Shown here piece by piece: positions 41,943-50,741 of a stretch of 64,000 nt of DNA. The notes under the pieces were generated by a model. It was not told the origin of the DNA. It worked only from the letters and a program-made list of their open reading frames with translations, and did not search any database. The DNA comes from Kitasatospora sp. NBC_01266 (GTDB taxonomy: Bacteria > Actinomycetota > Actinomycetes > Streptomycetales > Streptomycetaceae), in contig NZ_CP108458.1 in the NCBI RefSeq assembly GCF_036242395.1, forward strand, positions 2,480,001-2,544,000, given 5' to 3'. Every line of letters starts with the position of its first letter. Position 1 is the stretch's first letter. A program made the translations under genes and the position numbers.

Positions 41943-42725
41943 ATGCCGCTGCTGCCCGGTGCCGAGCCCTACCACCATCGTGGTGGCCCGGTCGGCGTGC
42001 TGCTCTGCCACGGCTTCACCGGCTCCCCGCAGTCGTTGCGCCCGTGGGCCGAGTACCTGGCCGAAGCCGGTCTGACCGTGGCACTGCCGCTGCTGCCCGG
42101 CCACGGCACCCGCTGGCAGGACCTCCAGGTGACCCGCTGGCAGGACTGGTACGCCGAGGTGGCCCGCGAACTGCTGCTGCTCGCCGACGAGTGCGAGCAG
42201 GTCTTCGTCTTCGGCCTCTCGATGGGCGGCTCGCTGGCCCTGCGGCTGGCGGCCGAGCACCCGGAGCTGGTGTCCGGGGTGGTACTGGTCAACCCCTCGG
42301 TGCGCGCCGACAACCCGGCCACCGCGCTGCTCCCGGTGATCCGCCACCTGCTGCCCAGCCTGCCGGGCATCACCGGCGACATCGCCCGGCCCGGCGCCGC
42401 CGAACTCGGCTACGACCGCATTCCGCTGCACGCCGCCTGGTCGCTGGCCCAGCTCTGGCGCACCGTGCAGCAGGCGCTGCCGCAGGTCGGCCAGCCGGTG
42501 CTGCTGCTGCGCAGCCCAGGGGACCACGTGGTCTCACCGGCGAACTCCGCCTTGGTCCGCGCCCGGATATCCTCGGTCGATGTGACGGAGCGGCTCTGCG
42601 AGCGCAGCTACCACGTCGCGACCCTGGACCACGACGCCGAACTGATCTTCGAGGAGTCCCTCGGGTTCGTCCGGCGGCTGACCGGGGTCACGCAGGGCAC
42701 CGAGGCCACCGACCAGCGGGGCTGA
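41943..42725 (+). CDS. Alpha/beta hydrolase (carboxylesterase/monoacylglycerol lipase type)
   Basis: A 260-residue serine hydrolase: oxyanion strand VLLCHGFTGSPQS, nucleophile GLSMGGS (Ser93), acid in RSPGDHVVSP, and the His in SYHVATLDHD. The arrangement matches the Est30 carboxylesterase / monoacylglycerol lipase group. ATG 41943 has GGAG 7 bases upstream. It diverges from the acyltransferase, and the next gene follows after 26 bases, so they may share a transcript. Confidence 0.9.
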   Translation: MPLLPGAEPYHHRGGPVGVLLCHGFTGSPQSLRPWAEYLAEAGLTVALPLLPGHGTRWQDLQVTRWQDWYAEVARELLLLADECEQVFVFGLSMGGSLALRLAAEHPELVSGVVLVNPSVRADNPATALLPVIRHLLPSLPGITGDIARPGAAELGYDRIPLHAAWSLAQLWRTVQQALPQVGQPVLLLRSPGDHVVSPANSALVRARISSVDVTERLCERSYHVATLDHDAELIFEESLGFVRRLTGVTQGTEATDQRG

Positions 42726-42751
42726 GGGCCACCAGGACCGAAGGGCCGGCA

Positions 42752-43276
42752 GTGCACGAGCACGAGAACAACACGGCGGGCGACGACGAGGACCGCCCCC
42801 AGGAGAGCGAGCAGCGCCCCACGCCCGCGCCCGGCAGCCAGGCCGAGCAGGATGCGATCTTCGCTGCGCTGGTCGCGCAGTTCGACGACCCGGTGGACCT
42901 CAACCGCCCGGACTGGCCCGAGATCGAGAACCTGCGCGCGAAGAACCCGCCGGCTCCCGCGCCGGTCACCGCCACCGTCCAGCCTCCCGGGCCACGCGAC
43001 TGGTCCGCCGCCGACGACCCTGACGAGGGCCATTTCGTCCCGCCCGAGCCGCCGCCGCTGCCGGCCGCCGACACCACCACCAAGTTCGCCTGGATCGCCG
43101 TCCTCGGCGGCCCCGCGCTGCTCCTCTTCGACGCCCTGGTCTGGCGCCAGGTCTCCGGCTGGCCGGCCTGGGTCGGGCTGACCGCCTTCCTGGGCGGCTT
43201 CACCACCCTGGTCGTCCGAATGAAGGACCGCGACCCCGACGAGCCCCAGGACCCGCACGGCGGCGCGGTGGTGTGA
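42752..43276 (+). CDS. Small membrane protein of unknown function
   Basis: From GTG 42752 the product is 174 residues: an acidic Gln/Pro-rich N-terminal half containing FAALVAQFDDPVDLNRPDWPE, then two hydrophobic segments near residues 115-133 and 139-156 (WIAVLGGPALLLFDALVW and WPAWVGLTAFLGGFTTLVV) and a charged tail. I do not recognise a named family. It follows the esterase gene and converges with the nuclease-like gene. Confidence 0.8.
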   Translation: MHEHENNTAGDDEDRPQESEQRPTPAPGSQAEQDAIFAALVAQFDDPVDLNRPDWPEIENLRAKNPPAPAPVTATVQPPGPRDWSAADDPDEGHFVPPEPPPLPAADTTTKFAWIAVLGGPALLLFDALVWRQVSGWPAWVGLTAFLGGFTTLVVRMKDRDPDEPQDPHGGAVV

Positions 43277-43321
43277 GGCGGCACCAGCGGCACCGGCCGC
43301 ACCAGCAGAACTGACGGACCG

Positions 43322-44077
43322 TCAGGCAGTGGCTCCGGCCGGCACCCGCAGCACCGCCACCACCGGCAGGTGGTCGGTGGCCGCCAGCAGCTCGGCCACC
43401 GGCAGCGGCGGCACCCCGCAGGCGAGCACCTCGATGCCGGGCGAGGCGAAGACCGCGTCCAGCCGCTGCAGCGGGTCCCCCGGACGCGAGGTGTACTCGC
43501 CGCCCCACGGCTTGACGGCCCAGCCGTCCTGGTAGCGCTCGGCCAGCGCGGTCCAGCCCGGGTCCTCCGGATGCTCGTTGAAGTCCCCGGCGATCACCGA
43601 GAGTTCGCGGATCGCCGCCTGCGCGTGCAGCAGCTCGAACTGCTGCGCCCGCTCGGGCCCGATGAAGCTCAGGTGACAGCTGGTCAGCGCGAACGGCCGG
43701 GCACGGCCGAGCCGCACCACCGAGCTGGCGAAGCCGCGCGCGTGCCAGCCGCGGTGCTTGGGGAGCAGCAGGTCGTGCCGGCTGAGCACCGTCACCCCGA
43801 GCCGCCCGAGCAGCAGCGGGCCGGCCGCCGTGCGCCCGCCACCGGAGAGGATCACGGTGCCGGTGTTCCGGGCCAGCCAGGCGGCCTGGCCCTCCGGCCG
43901 CCAGTAGCGCGGCGACTCCTGCACGCAGACCAGGTCCGGCTCGCAGGCCCGGATCACCCGGGCCAGCGCCCGGCGGTCGTCGCGCTGCGAGCGGATGTTG
44001 TAGCTCAGCACGCGGACCAGTTCGGCACCGTCGGGCTGGGGACCGGAGGGCGGCAGGTCGAGACTCACCCCGGACAC
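43322..44077 (-). CDS. Endonuclease/exonuclease/phosphatase family protein
   Basis: A 251-residue protein of the DNase I-like fold: RVLSYNIRS, VCVQES, VIAGDFNEHP, QRLDAVFAS and the terminal ATDHLPVVAVL carry the metal-binding and catalytic residues in the expected order. The substrate (nucleic acid, phosphoinositide-like or other) cannot be told. The start is uncertain: GTG 44077 lies 3 bases after a strong hairpin, and GTG 44068 is an alternative; neither has a clear ribosome-binding site. Confidence 0.88.
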   Translation of the reverse strand: MSGVSLDLPPSGPQPDGAELVRVLSYNIRSQRDDRRALARVIRACEPDLVCVQESPRYWRPEGQAAWLARNTGTVILSGGGRTAAGPLLLGRLGVTVLSRHDLLLPKHRGWHARGFASSVVRLGRARPFALTSCHLSFIGPERAQQFELLHAQAAIRELSVIAGDFNEHPEDPGWTALAERYQDGWAVKPWGGEYTSRPGDPLQRLDAVFASPGIEVLACGVPPLPVAELLAATDHLPVVAVLRVPAGATA

Positions 44078-44080
44078 GCT

Positions 44081-44106
44081 ACCGGCTCCGCCGAGGCGGA
44101 GCCGGT
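44081..44106 (-). terminator. Terminator after glk, abutting the next start codon
   Basis: ACCGGCTCCGCC (44081-44092) and GGCGGAGCCGGT (44095-44106) pair perfectly, leaving a tiny loop. It is 81 bases after the glk stop, as expected of a terminator, but it ends just 3 bases before the GTG of the nuclease-like gene. Confidence 0.7.
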
Positions 44107-44187
44107 GGTATCGCGAGGTACCGCCTCGATGTCCGACGCGGCGTCAGGAACTGGCGTGACGTCAGAAGCCCTGCCCGGATCCGGGGA

Positions 44188-45132
44188 TCAGCGGGTGCGC
44201 GCCAGGTCGCCCGCGCCCACGATGCCCGCCGAGGACCCCATCGAGGCCAGCACCACCTCGGCGCGCGGCCGGTGCGCCCCGCCGGTCAGGTACTTCTCGT
44301 AGTCCTTGGCCACCGGGTCGAGCAGCAGCCGCCCGGAGTCCGAGACGCCGCCGCCGAGCACGAAGACGCCCGGGTCGAAGAGCGCGGCCAGGTCGGCCAT
44401 CCCCCGGCCCAGCCAGTCGGCCAGCTCCGCGTAGCACTCCAGCGCCAGCGGGTCGCCCTCCTCGGCGGCCTGGGTGATGTGGATGCCTCGCAGCGTCTCG
44501 GCCACCCCCTCGTTGAGCGCCAGCATCCGCCCGCCGCGCTCGGGGTCGGCCGCCGCCTTCTCCCGGCCGTAGCGGCGCAGCGCCCGCCCGGAACCGTACT
44601 GCTCCCAGCAGCCCTTGCCGCCGCAGCCGCAGAGCAGGCCGTCCGGGACCATGTTGAGGTGGCCGATCTCGCCGGCCACGCCGAACCGGCCGCGGTGCAG
44701 CCGCCCGTCGAGCACGATGCCGCCGCCGATCCCGGTGCCGACGGTGATCAGCACCATGTCGGTGTGCTCGGCCGCCGCCCCGAACCGGAACTCGGCCCAG
44801 GCCGCGCAGTTGGCGTCGTTCTCCACCACCGTGTCGAGGCCGGTCAGTTCCTCGATCCGGCCGCGCAGCGGCTCGTTCTCCCAGGCGATGTTGGGCGCGA
44901 AGATCACCGTGGAGCGGTCGCGGTCCACGAAGCCGGGCGCACCCACGCCCACCGCCTCGACCTCGGCGAACTGCTCCTTGAGTTCGCGCACGGCCTGGGC
45001 GATGGCATCGACCGCCCACTGCGGGTCGGCCGGGGTGGGAACCCGGGTCCGGGCCAGGATCTCGCCGTTCTCGTCGACCACGCCGGCCGCGATCTTGGTG
45101 CCGCCGACGTCGACGCCGATGGTCAGAGCCAT
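44188..45132 (-). CDS. glk: Glucokinase (ROK family)
   Basis: Phosphorylates glucose with ATP; in Streptomyces this enzyme (GlkA) is also needed for glucose repression. The 314-residue protein has the ATP motif IGVDVGGTKIAAGVVD, PNIAWENEPL, VENDANCAAW, GTGIGGGIV and the ROK zinc motif CGCGGKGCWEQY. ATG 45132 follows GAGGGAC. The 189-base upstream region holds a GATAAT -10-like element (45218-45213 region) and a 7-bp inverted repeat. Confidence 0.95.
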   Translation of the reverse strand: MALTIGVDVGGTKIAAGVVDENGEILARTRVPTPADPQWAVDAIAQAVRELKEQFAEVEAVGVGAPGFVDRDRSTVIFAPNIAWENEPLRGRIEELTGLDTVVENDANCAAWAEFRFGAAAEHTDMVLITVGTGIGGGIVLDGRLHRGRFGVAGEIGHLNMVPDGLLCGCGGKGCWEQYGSGRALRRYGREKAAADPERGGRMLALNEGVAETLRGIHITQAAEEGDPLALECYAELADWLGRGMADLAALFDPGVFVLGGGVSDSGRLLLDPVAKDYEKYLTGGAHRPRAEVVLASMGSSAGIVGAGDLARTR

Positions 45133-45234
45133 GTGTCCCTCAGTCATTCGCTCGTGCCCGATGGGCGGAACGGTACCCGCCCGGCCGTGCTCCCGTACAC
45201 ACCTGGCCATACATTATCCGAAGACAAGGCGCCG

Positions 45235-45255
45235 GAAGCCTCGCCGGAAGGCTTC
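45235..45255. repeat. Inverted repeat upstream of glk
   Basis: GAAGCCT (45235-45241) and AGGCTTC (45249-45255) are perfect inverses around seven bases, between the DUF5304-like gene and glk and about 25 bases upstream of the GATAAT-like element. It could be an operator or a weak terminator of the upstream gene. Confidence 0.4.
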
Positions 45256-45321
45256 AAAAGTCGTACGATTCGGGGCAGACGGTAGTACCAGCACACCACT
45301 GGGTGACGAGGCCGGACGGCC

Positions 45322-45567
45322 TCAGTCGTCCAGGTCGATCCGTTCGGAATCCGCCGGGTCGGGGGCCGACCAGCGGCGCTCATGACCGGCCACGGCGGCC
45401 CGGTAGGCGGCCAGCAGCTCACCGCCGGCGGCGGCCAGGTGAGCGAAGACCTCGGGGTTCTCCGCCTTCACCCGGGCGAACGCCCGCTCGGCCCGCTCGC
45501 CCACCGCCGAGGCCAGTTTGCGCGCCTCATCGACCAAAGGGTTGTCGACAGGATCTGAACTGTTCAT
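45322..45567 (-). CDS. Short DUF5304-like protein
   Basis: An 81-residue acidic, helical protein with EARKLASAVGERAERAFARV and NPEVFAHLAAAGGELLAAYRAAVAGHERRW. The second block resembles the C-terminal part of streptomycete DUF5304 proteins, which from memory are longer, so this may be a shortened form. It lies between the ArsA-like ATPase gene and glk in the same orientation. Function unknown. Confidence 0.7.
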   Translation of the reverse strand: MNSSDPVDNPLVDEARKLASAVGERAERAFARVKAENPEVFAHLAAAGGELLAAYRAAVAGHERRWSAPDPADSERIDLDD

Positions 45568-45667
45568 GACGCGCGCCTCCTGGTGCCACCGCGGCGGTCG
45601 GCGCCTGTGCGGCGCACCCGCCCGTACCCCGCAGACGCTACCGGGTCACCCCGTCGCACCGGGGCGG

Positions 45668-46846
45668 TCAGCGCGCGCTGGGCCAGAGGTCCGGGTCAGG
45701 AGCGAAGCGCAACGTCAACTCCCCGTCACGCAAGGCCGCTCCGGCCACCGTGCAGCGCCGCAGCGCGCCGGGCAGCGGCAGGATCCGGCGGTACGGACCC
45801 AGGCCCACCACCAGTTCGTCGCCCCGCCGCATCAGCTCCAGGTCGGCCCGTTCGGCACCGGGCGCGGCCAGCCGCCAGAGCAGCACGCCGTCCTCGGCCA
45901 GCCGGTCCTCGGCGGTCCACGGCCAACGCGCGGGTGGCTGCGGGCCGTCGCCGTCGCGGTCGCCGTACAGCTGCGCGGCCAGCGCCGGCAGGTCCGCCGC
46001 CGTGCGATCCGCCGTCAGCAGCGGCACCGCGAGGTCGATCGCGGCCAGCCGCTCGCGCTCGGCGGCGGCCTGCCCGGCCAGCCAGCCGTCGGCCGAGTCC
46101 AGCGCCGCCGCGGGCAGCGCGCGGTGCGCGACCACGGCGTCCAGCCGGTGGCCGAAGAGCGCGAGTCCGGCGGCGGCCCGGCGCACGCCGGGCACCGAGC
46201 AGGAGCCGGCGTCCACGACCAGGCGCACCGAGGTACGGGCCGACTCGATCACCGCGCGGGTGGCGGCCAACTCGCCGGCCACCCAGGAGCGGGCGGCGTA
46301 GAGCCAGTCGGCGGGCATCGGCACTCCGGCCACGGCGGCCAGCAGCGGGCGCAGCGCCCGCGCCGCCTGGCGCTGCTCGGGCAGCAGCCGGGCCAGGTAG
46401 CGGTCCAACTGCTCGGGCAGCGCCAGCGCGGCGGTCAGCTCGGCGGGCGGCGGGGCGGCGGCCACCACCAGGTCGTACTGCTCGGCCGGGACCTGCAGCG
46501 CGCGCAGCAGGGCGAGTTGACGGGTGCCGGGCAGCGCGGTCAGCTCGTCCGGCTCCAGCGGTTCGACGCCGAGCAGGTCGAAGCCGGTGCGCAGCTTGCC
46601 GTCCAGGCCGGCCAGCGCGCTGCGGAACGCCTGCTGCTCATCGATCCGGGCGGCGGTCAGCCGCTGCGCCACGGGCTGCGCGGCGGGCCCGAGCCGCACC
46701 GCCAGCGCCTCGTCGACCAGCCGGTGCGGGTCGTCGGCCGCCAGCAGCAGGGTGCGCAGGCCGCGTCCGGCGGCGTGCAGCGCGGTGGCGGCGGCCACCT
46801 CGGGCACCGCGTTGGCGTCGCCGGTGACCAGCACCGTCCGGGTCAC
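45668..46846 (-). CDS. ArsA-family ATPase-like protein lacking the P-loop
   Basis: The 392-residue protein has the layout of ArsA/GET3-type ATPases: an N-terminal strand TRTVLVTG, a strand and Asp LLLAADDP, a helical middle, LVVDAGSCSVPGVRRAAAGLALFGHRLDAVVAHRALP (split by family consensus), and a C-terminal HSP20-like beta domain ending in RFAPDPDLWP. The expected GKGGVGKT loop is replaced by GDANAVPEV, so nucleotide hydrolysis is doubtful. It is 9 bases after the SRPBCC gene and likely cotranscribed. Confidence 0.82.
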   Translation of the reverse strand: MTRTVLVTGDANAVPEVAAATALHAAGRGLRTLLLAADDPHRLVDEALAVRLGPAAQPVAQRLTAARIDEQQAFRSALAGLDGKLRTGFDLLGVEPLEPDELTALPGTRQLALLRALQVPAEQYDLVVAAAPPPAELTAALALPEQLDRYLARLLPEQRQAARALRPLLAAVAGVPMPADWLYAARSWVAGELAATRAVIESARTSVRLVVDAGSCSVPGVRRAAAGLALFGHRLDAVVAHRALPAAALDSADGWLAGQAAAERERLAAIDLAVPLLTADRTAADLPALAAQLYGDRDGDGPQPPARWPWTAEDRLAEDGVLLWRLAAPGAERADLELMRRGDELVVGLGPYRRILPLPGALRRCTVAGAALRDGELTLRFAPDPDLWPSAR

Positions 46847-46855
46847 GACGAGGCC

Positions 46856-47308
46856 CTAGCTCGCCGCGCTGCTGGGCTTGCTCTCCACCCGCTTCTTCAG
46901 ACCGGCCAGCGCCCGGTCGATGATCACCTTCTCGGCCTTGCGCTTGATCATGCCGAGCATCGGGATCTTGACGTCCACCGCGAGCTGGTAGCTGACCTCG
47001 GTCCCGCCGACCGCCGGGGCCAGCGCGTAGGAGCCGTCCAGCGAGCGCAGCATCTGGCTCTTCACCAGGGTCCAGGAGACCTCGCGGTCGGCGTCCCAGG
47101 TGTAGGCGAGCACGTGCTCGTCCCGGATCGCCCCGGCGTCCAGCAGCAGCCGGACCTGGGTGGCGCGGCCGTCCTCGCCGCGGCCGAGCACCTCGATCTC
47201 CTTGACCTCACCCGTCCACAGCGGGTACGCCTCGAAGTCGGCGATCACCGCCATCACCTCGGCCGCCGTCGCCTCGATGACGATGCTCGACCTGGTGTGT
47301 TCCGCCAT
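46856..47308 (-). CDS. SRPBCC (polyketide cyclase/dehydrase-like) protein
   Basis: A 150-residue START/SRPBCC fold protein: TRSSIVIEATAAEVMAVIADFEAYPLW is the typical N-terminal strand and helices, and the long C-terminal helix MIKRKAEKVIIDRALAGLKKRVE closes the hydrophobic cavity. Such proteins bind lipids or other hydrophobic ligands; no specific ligand can be assigned. It heads a possible operon with the ArsA-like gene. Confidence 0.88.
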   Translation of the reverse strand: MAEHTRSSIVIEATAAEVMAVIADFEAYPLWTGEVKEIEVLGRGEDGRATQVRLLLDAGAIRDEHVLAYTWDADREVSWTLVKSQMLRSLDGSYALAPAVGGTEVSYQLAVDVKIPMLGMIKRKAEKVIIDRALAGLKKRVESKPSSAAS

Positions 47309-47623
47309 GGGTGGGCCTCCGCGTTGTCCCGTGCCACTCGTCAGGTGCGCTCGACAGCTGCGCTCGAAGTCGTTCCGGTGCTCTCGACGTCGTCAAGTGC
47401 CCTCGAAGGCTATCGCGGCTGCCGGTGGCCTCGGCCCCATGGGGCGCTGCCCAGCGGGCTACCCGCGGGTCACTCGGCCGCTGTCGTAAGGTGCGTCTCG
47501 AAACGATCAGTGGCTCACCCAGGGGTGTGACACTTCGAACAGAGCGGCTGACCCCCCTACCCGAATCTCGCTACCGGGCAGTAACGTCCTGCCGTCCCGC
47601 AGCGTCGCAGACGAGGAGCAGCA
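47309..47623. other. Divergent region before the acyl-CoA synthetase gene, with decamer repeats
   Basis: A 315-base gap without a convincing gene. It contains four copies of a G/CTGCNCTCGA decamer (47345-47406) close to the SRPBCC gene, and TAACGT (47582-47587) as a possible -10 element for the acyl-CoA synthetase gene. Confidence 0.5.
47345..47406. repeat. Four imperfect decamer repeats
   Basis: Copies start at 47345 (GTGCGCTCGA), 47358 (CTGCGCTCGA), 47378 (GTGCTCTCGA) and 47397 (GTGCCCTCGA), spaced 13, 20 and 19 bases. They lie 37-98 bases upstream of the SRPBCC start on the minus strand and could be regulator-binding half-sites. Confidence 0.55.
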
Positions 47624-49414
47624 GTGCTCGACTTCAGCCTTCCGGCCCGTTACCAGGTGCCGAGTGGTGGCAACCTCTCGGACCTGGTCCACCAGAACGC
47701 CATCGAGCACCCCCGGGTCGCCGTGGTCAGCCGGAAGCTGGAGGGCCGCTGGCAGGAGGTCACCGCCGCCGCGTTCCTCACCGAGGTGCACCGCGCCGCC
47801 AAGGGCCTGATCGCGGTCGGCGTCCAGCCGGGCGACCGGGTCGCCGTGATGTCGCGCACCCGCTACGAGTGGACGCTGCTGGACTTCGCGATCTGGTGCG
47901 CGGGCGCGATCACCGTGCCGGTGTACGAGACCTCCTCCGCCGAGCAGGTGCAGTGGATCCTCAGCGACTCCGGGGCGGTCGCGGTGGTCACCGAGACCGA
48001 CAGCCACGCCGCCGTGGTCGAGTCGGTCCGCGACCAGTTGCCCGAGCTGAAGCACACCTGGCAGATCGAGCACGGCGCGCTGGCCGAGCTGGCCGCCGCC
48101 GGCAGCGCCGTGCCGGACGCGACGGTGACCGAGCGCCGTTCCATCCCGACCGCCGACTCGATCGCCACCATCGTCTACACCTCGGGCACCACCGGGCGCC
48201 CGAAGGGCTGTCAGCTCACCCACGGCAACTTCCTGGCCGAGTGCGGCAACGTGGTCCACCGGATGCCGGAGCTGTTCCGCACCGGCGACAGCTCGGTGCT
48301 GCTCTTCCTGCCGCTGGCCCACGTACTGGGCCGGATCGTCGAGATCGCCGCCGCGCTGGCGCCGATCAAGCTGGGCCACGTCTCGGACGTCCGGGACGTC
48401 ACCGCCGAGCTGGCCGCCTTCCGCCCGACCCTGATCCTGGGCGTGCCGCGGGTCTTCGAGAAGGTCTACAACACCGCCCGGGCCAAGGCCCAGGCCGACG
48501 GCAAGGGCAAGATCTTCGACCAGGCCGCCGCGACCGCGATCGCCTACAGCCGCGCGCTGGAGCAGGGCGGCCCCGGGCTGCTGCTGAAGCTCAAGCACAC
48601 GGTCTTCGACAAGCTGGTCTACAGCAAGCTGCGGGCCGCGCTCGGCGGCCGGGCCACCCACGCGATCTCCGGCGGCGCACCGCTGGGCGAGCGGCTGGGC
48701 CACTTCTACCGGGGCATCGGCTTCACCGTCCTGGAGGGCTACGGCCTCACCGAGACCAGCGGGGCCACCGCCTTCAACCCGCACGACCGGCAGAAGATCG
48801 GCACCGTCGGCCAGCCGCTGCCCGGCTCCGCGGCCCGGATCGGCGAGGACGGCGAGGTGCTGCTGAAGGGCCCGCAGGTCTTCACCGGCTACTGGAACAA
48901 CCCGAGTGCCACCGCCGAGGCGCTGGACGACGGCTGGTTCGCCACCGGCGACCTGGGCAGCCTGGACGAGGACGGCTACCTGACCATCACCGGCCGCAAG
49001 AAGGAGATCATCGTCACGGCCGGCGGCAAGAACGTCGCCCCCGCGGTGATCGAGGACCGGATCCGGGCCCACGCGCTGATCGGCGAGGTGATGGTGGTCG
49101 GCGACCGCAGGCCGTTCATCGGCTGCCTGGTCACCATCGACGAGGAGTTCCTGCCCAAGTGGCTGGAGCTGAACCACCGTCAGCCCGCCACCCTGGCCGA
49201 GCTGAAGGACGACCCGCAGCTGCTGGCCGCCGTTCAGGAGGCGGTGGACGAGGGCAACAAGGCGGTCTCGCACGCCGAGGCGGTGAAGAAGTTCCGGATC
49301 CTGGACATCGACTTCTCCGAGGCCAACGGCTACCTGACGCCCTCGCTCAAGCTGAAGCGCAACGTGGTGCTGAAGGACTTCGCCGCCGAGATCGAGGCGC
49401 TCTACCAGAAGTAG
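47624..49414 (+). CDS. Long-chain fatty acid--CoA ligase (AMP-binding)
   Basis: Activates fatty acids through an acyl-adenylate. The 596-residue protein has the AMP-binding motif IVYTSGTTGRPKG near residue 185, GYGLTETSGAT, DGWFATGDLGSLDEDGYL and GRKKEIIVTAGGKNVAP near the C-terminal domain. It starts at GTG 47624 with GAGGAG upstream. It converges with the mannosyltransferase gene over 12 bases. Chain preference is not readable. Confidence 0.95.
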   Translation: MLDFSLPARYQVPSGGNLSDLVHQNAIEHPRVAVVSRKLEGRWQEVTAAAFLTEVHRAAKGLIAVGVQPGDRVAVMSRTRYEWTLLDFAIWCAGAITVPVYETSSAEQVQWILSDSGAVAVVTETDSHAAVVESVRDQLPELKHTWQIEHGALAELAAAGSAVPDATVTERRSIPTADSIATIVYTSGTTGRPKGCQLTHGNFLAECGNVVHRMPELFRTGDSSVLLFLPLAHVLGRIVEIAAALAPIKLGHVSDVRDVTAELAAFRPTLILGVPRVFEKVYNTARAKAQADGKGKIFDQAAATAIAYSRALEQGGPGLLLKLKHTVFDKLVYSKLRAALGGRATHAISGGAPLGERLGHFYRGIGFTVLEGYGLTETSGATAFNPHDRQKIGTVGQPLPGSAARIGEDGEVLLKGPQVFTGYWNNPSATAEALDDGWFATGDLGSLDEDGYLTITGRKKEIIVTAGGKNVAPAVIEDRIRAHALIGEVMVVGDRRPFIGCLVTIDEEFLPKWLELNHRQPATLAELKDDPQLLAAVQEAVDEGNKAVSHAEAVKKFRILDIDFSEANGYLTPSLKLKRNVVLKDFAAEIEALYQK

Positions 49415-49426
49415 CGGGCGCCTTCG

Positions 49427-50566
49427 TCACTCGCCGGCGAGCAGGTCGGTGAGGCGCTGGGCCAGCAGGTCCCAGCGCCAGGCGTCCTCCACCCAGCGCC
49501 GCCCGGCCTCGCCGAGCTTGCGGCGCAGCGCCGCGTCGCCGAGCAGCCGCACGATCCGCTCGGCGGCCGCGCCGGGCGAGCCACCGGACACCACGTAGCC
49601 GGTCTCGCCCTCCAGCACCGCGTCCGGCGCGCCCCCGGAGTCACCCGCCACCACCGGCAGCCCGGTGGCCGAGGCCTCCAGGTAGACGATGCCGAGCCCC
49701 TCCACGTCCAGCCCGCCGCGCCTGGTCCGGCAGGGCATCGCGAAGACGTCCCCGGCGCCGTAGTGGGCCGGCAGCTCGGCCCACGGCACCTCGCCGGTGA
49801 ACCGCACCGAGCCGGCCACCCCCTTGGCGTCGGCGAGCTTGCGCAGGTCCGCCAGGTAGGGCCCGCCGCCGACGATCAGCAGCACCGTGTCCGGCTCGGC
49901 GGCCAGGATCTGCGGCAGCGCGGCGATCAGGGTGTCCTGCCCCTTGCGCGGCACCAGCCGGGAGACGCAGACCACCACCGGCCGGTCGGTCAGGCCGAGC
50001 CTGGCCCGCACCTCGGCGCCGCCCGAGTCCGGGTGGAAGGTCCGCTCGTCCACCCCGGGCGGCAGCTGCGCCATCCGCGCGGCCGGGCCCGGGCCCACCG
50101 CCCGGGCGATCCGCGAGCGGGTGTACTCGCCGAGGTAGGTGAGGGTGTCGGTGCCCTCGCCGATCCGCCGCAGCAACTGGCGGGCGACCGGCAGCTGGGC
50201 CCAGGCGGCCTCGTGCCCGTGCGTCATGCCGAGCAGCCGACGCGCACCGGCCCGGCGCAGCGCGGGCGCCATCAGGCCCAGCGGCGCGGCGGCGCCGAAC
50301 CAGACGGTGTCGCACCCCTCGGCCCGCAGCAGCTCGGCGGCCCGCCGGGTGACCCGGGGCGTGGGCAGCAGCATCGTGCTCCGGTCCCGGATCACCGGGA
50401 ACGGCTGCTCGGCGTCGAACCGGGCGACCTCGCTGCCGTCGCGCCAGGATGAGGCATACACCACAATCTCGCCCAACGGCTGGCGAATCGCCATGTTGTG
50501 GACGAAGGCCTGGATTCCGCCTGGGCGCGGGGGAAAGTCGTTGGTCACCACAAGGGTCTTCGGCAT
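49427..50566 (-). CDS. PimB-like GDP-mannose-dependent mannosyltransferase (GT4)
   Basis: Glycosyltransferase of the GT4 family. The start MPKTLVVTNDFPPRPGGIQAF is highly characteristic of PimB-type enzymes that add the second mannose to phosphatidylinositol mannoside; VCVSRLVPRKGQDTLI, GGGPYLADLRKLA and the E-rich DVEGLGIVYLEASATGLPVVAG (interrupted here) are the donor-site motifs. ATG 50566 gives 379 residues; GTG 50575 is three codons upstream. It diverges from a GT87-like membrane enzyme, a typical mannolipid context. Confidence 0.9.
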   Translation of the reverse strand: MPKTLVVTNDFPPRPGGIQAFVHNMAIRQPLGEIVVYASSWRDGSEVARFDAEQPFPVIRDRSTMLLPTPRVTRRAAELLRAEGCDTVWFGAAAPLGLMAPALRRAGARRLLGMTHGHEAAWAQLPVARQLLRRIGEGTDTLTYLGEYTRSRIARAVGPGPAARMAQLPPGVDERTFHPDSGGAEVRARLGLTDRPVVVCVSRLVPRKGQDTLIAALPQILAAEPDTVLLIVGGGPYLADLRKLADAKGVAGSVRFTGEVPWAELPAHYGAGDVFAMPCRTRRGGLDVEGLGIVYLEASATGLPVVAGDSGGAPDAVLEGETGYVVSGGSPGAAAERIVRLLGDAALRRKLGEAGRRWVEDAWRWDLLAQRLTDLLAGE

Positions 50567-50741
50567 ACTGTCCACGGCTCGCTCGGTCGGGGGGTGCTCG
50601 GTTCACCGCTCGCTGATCCGTACCATAGGTCACCATGCCGATTCGGCGGGAACGGATGAAGGGTCCGGAACCGTTTCCCCCGTGGCTCTGTCCTAGTCGA
50701 CACGGGTTCAGACGGGTGCGCGCAGCTAACGAGGGAGCACA

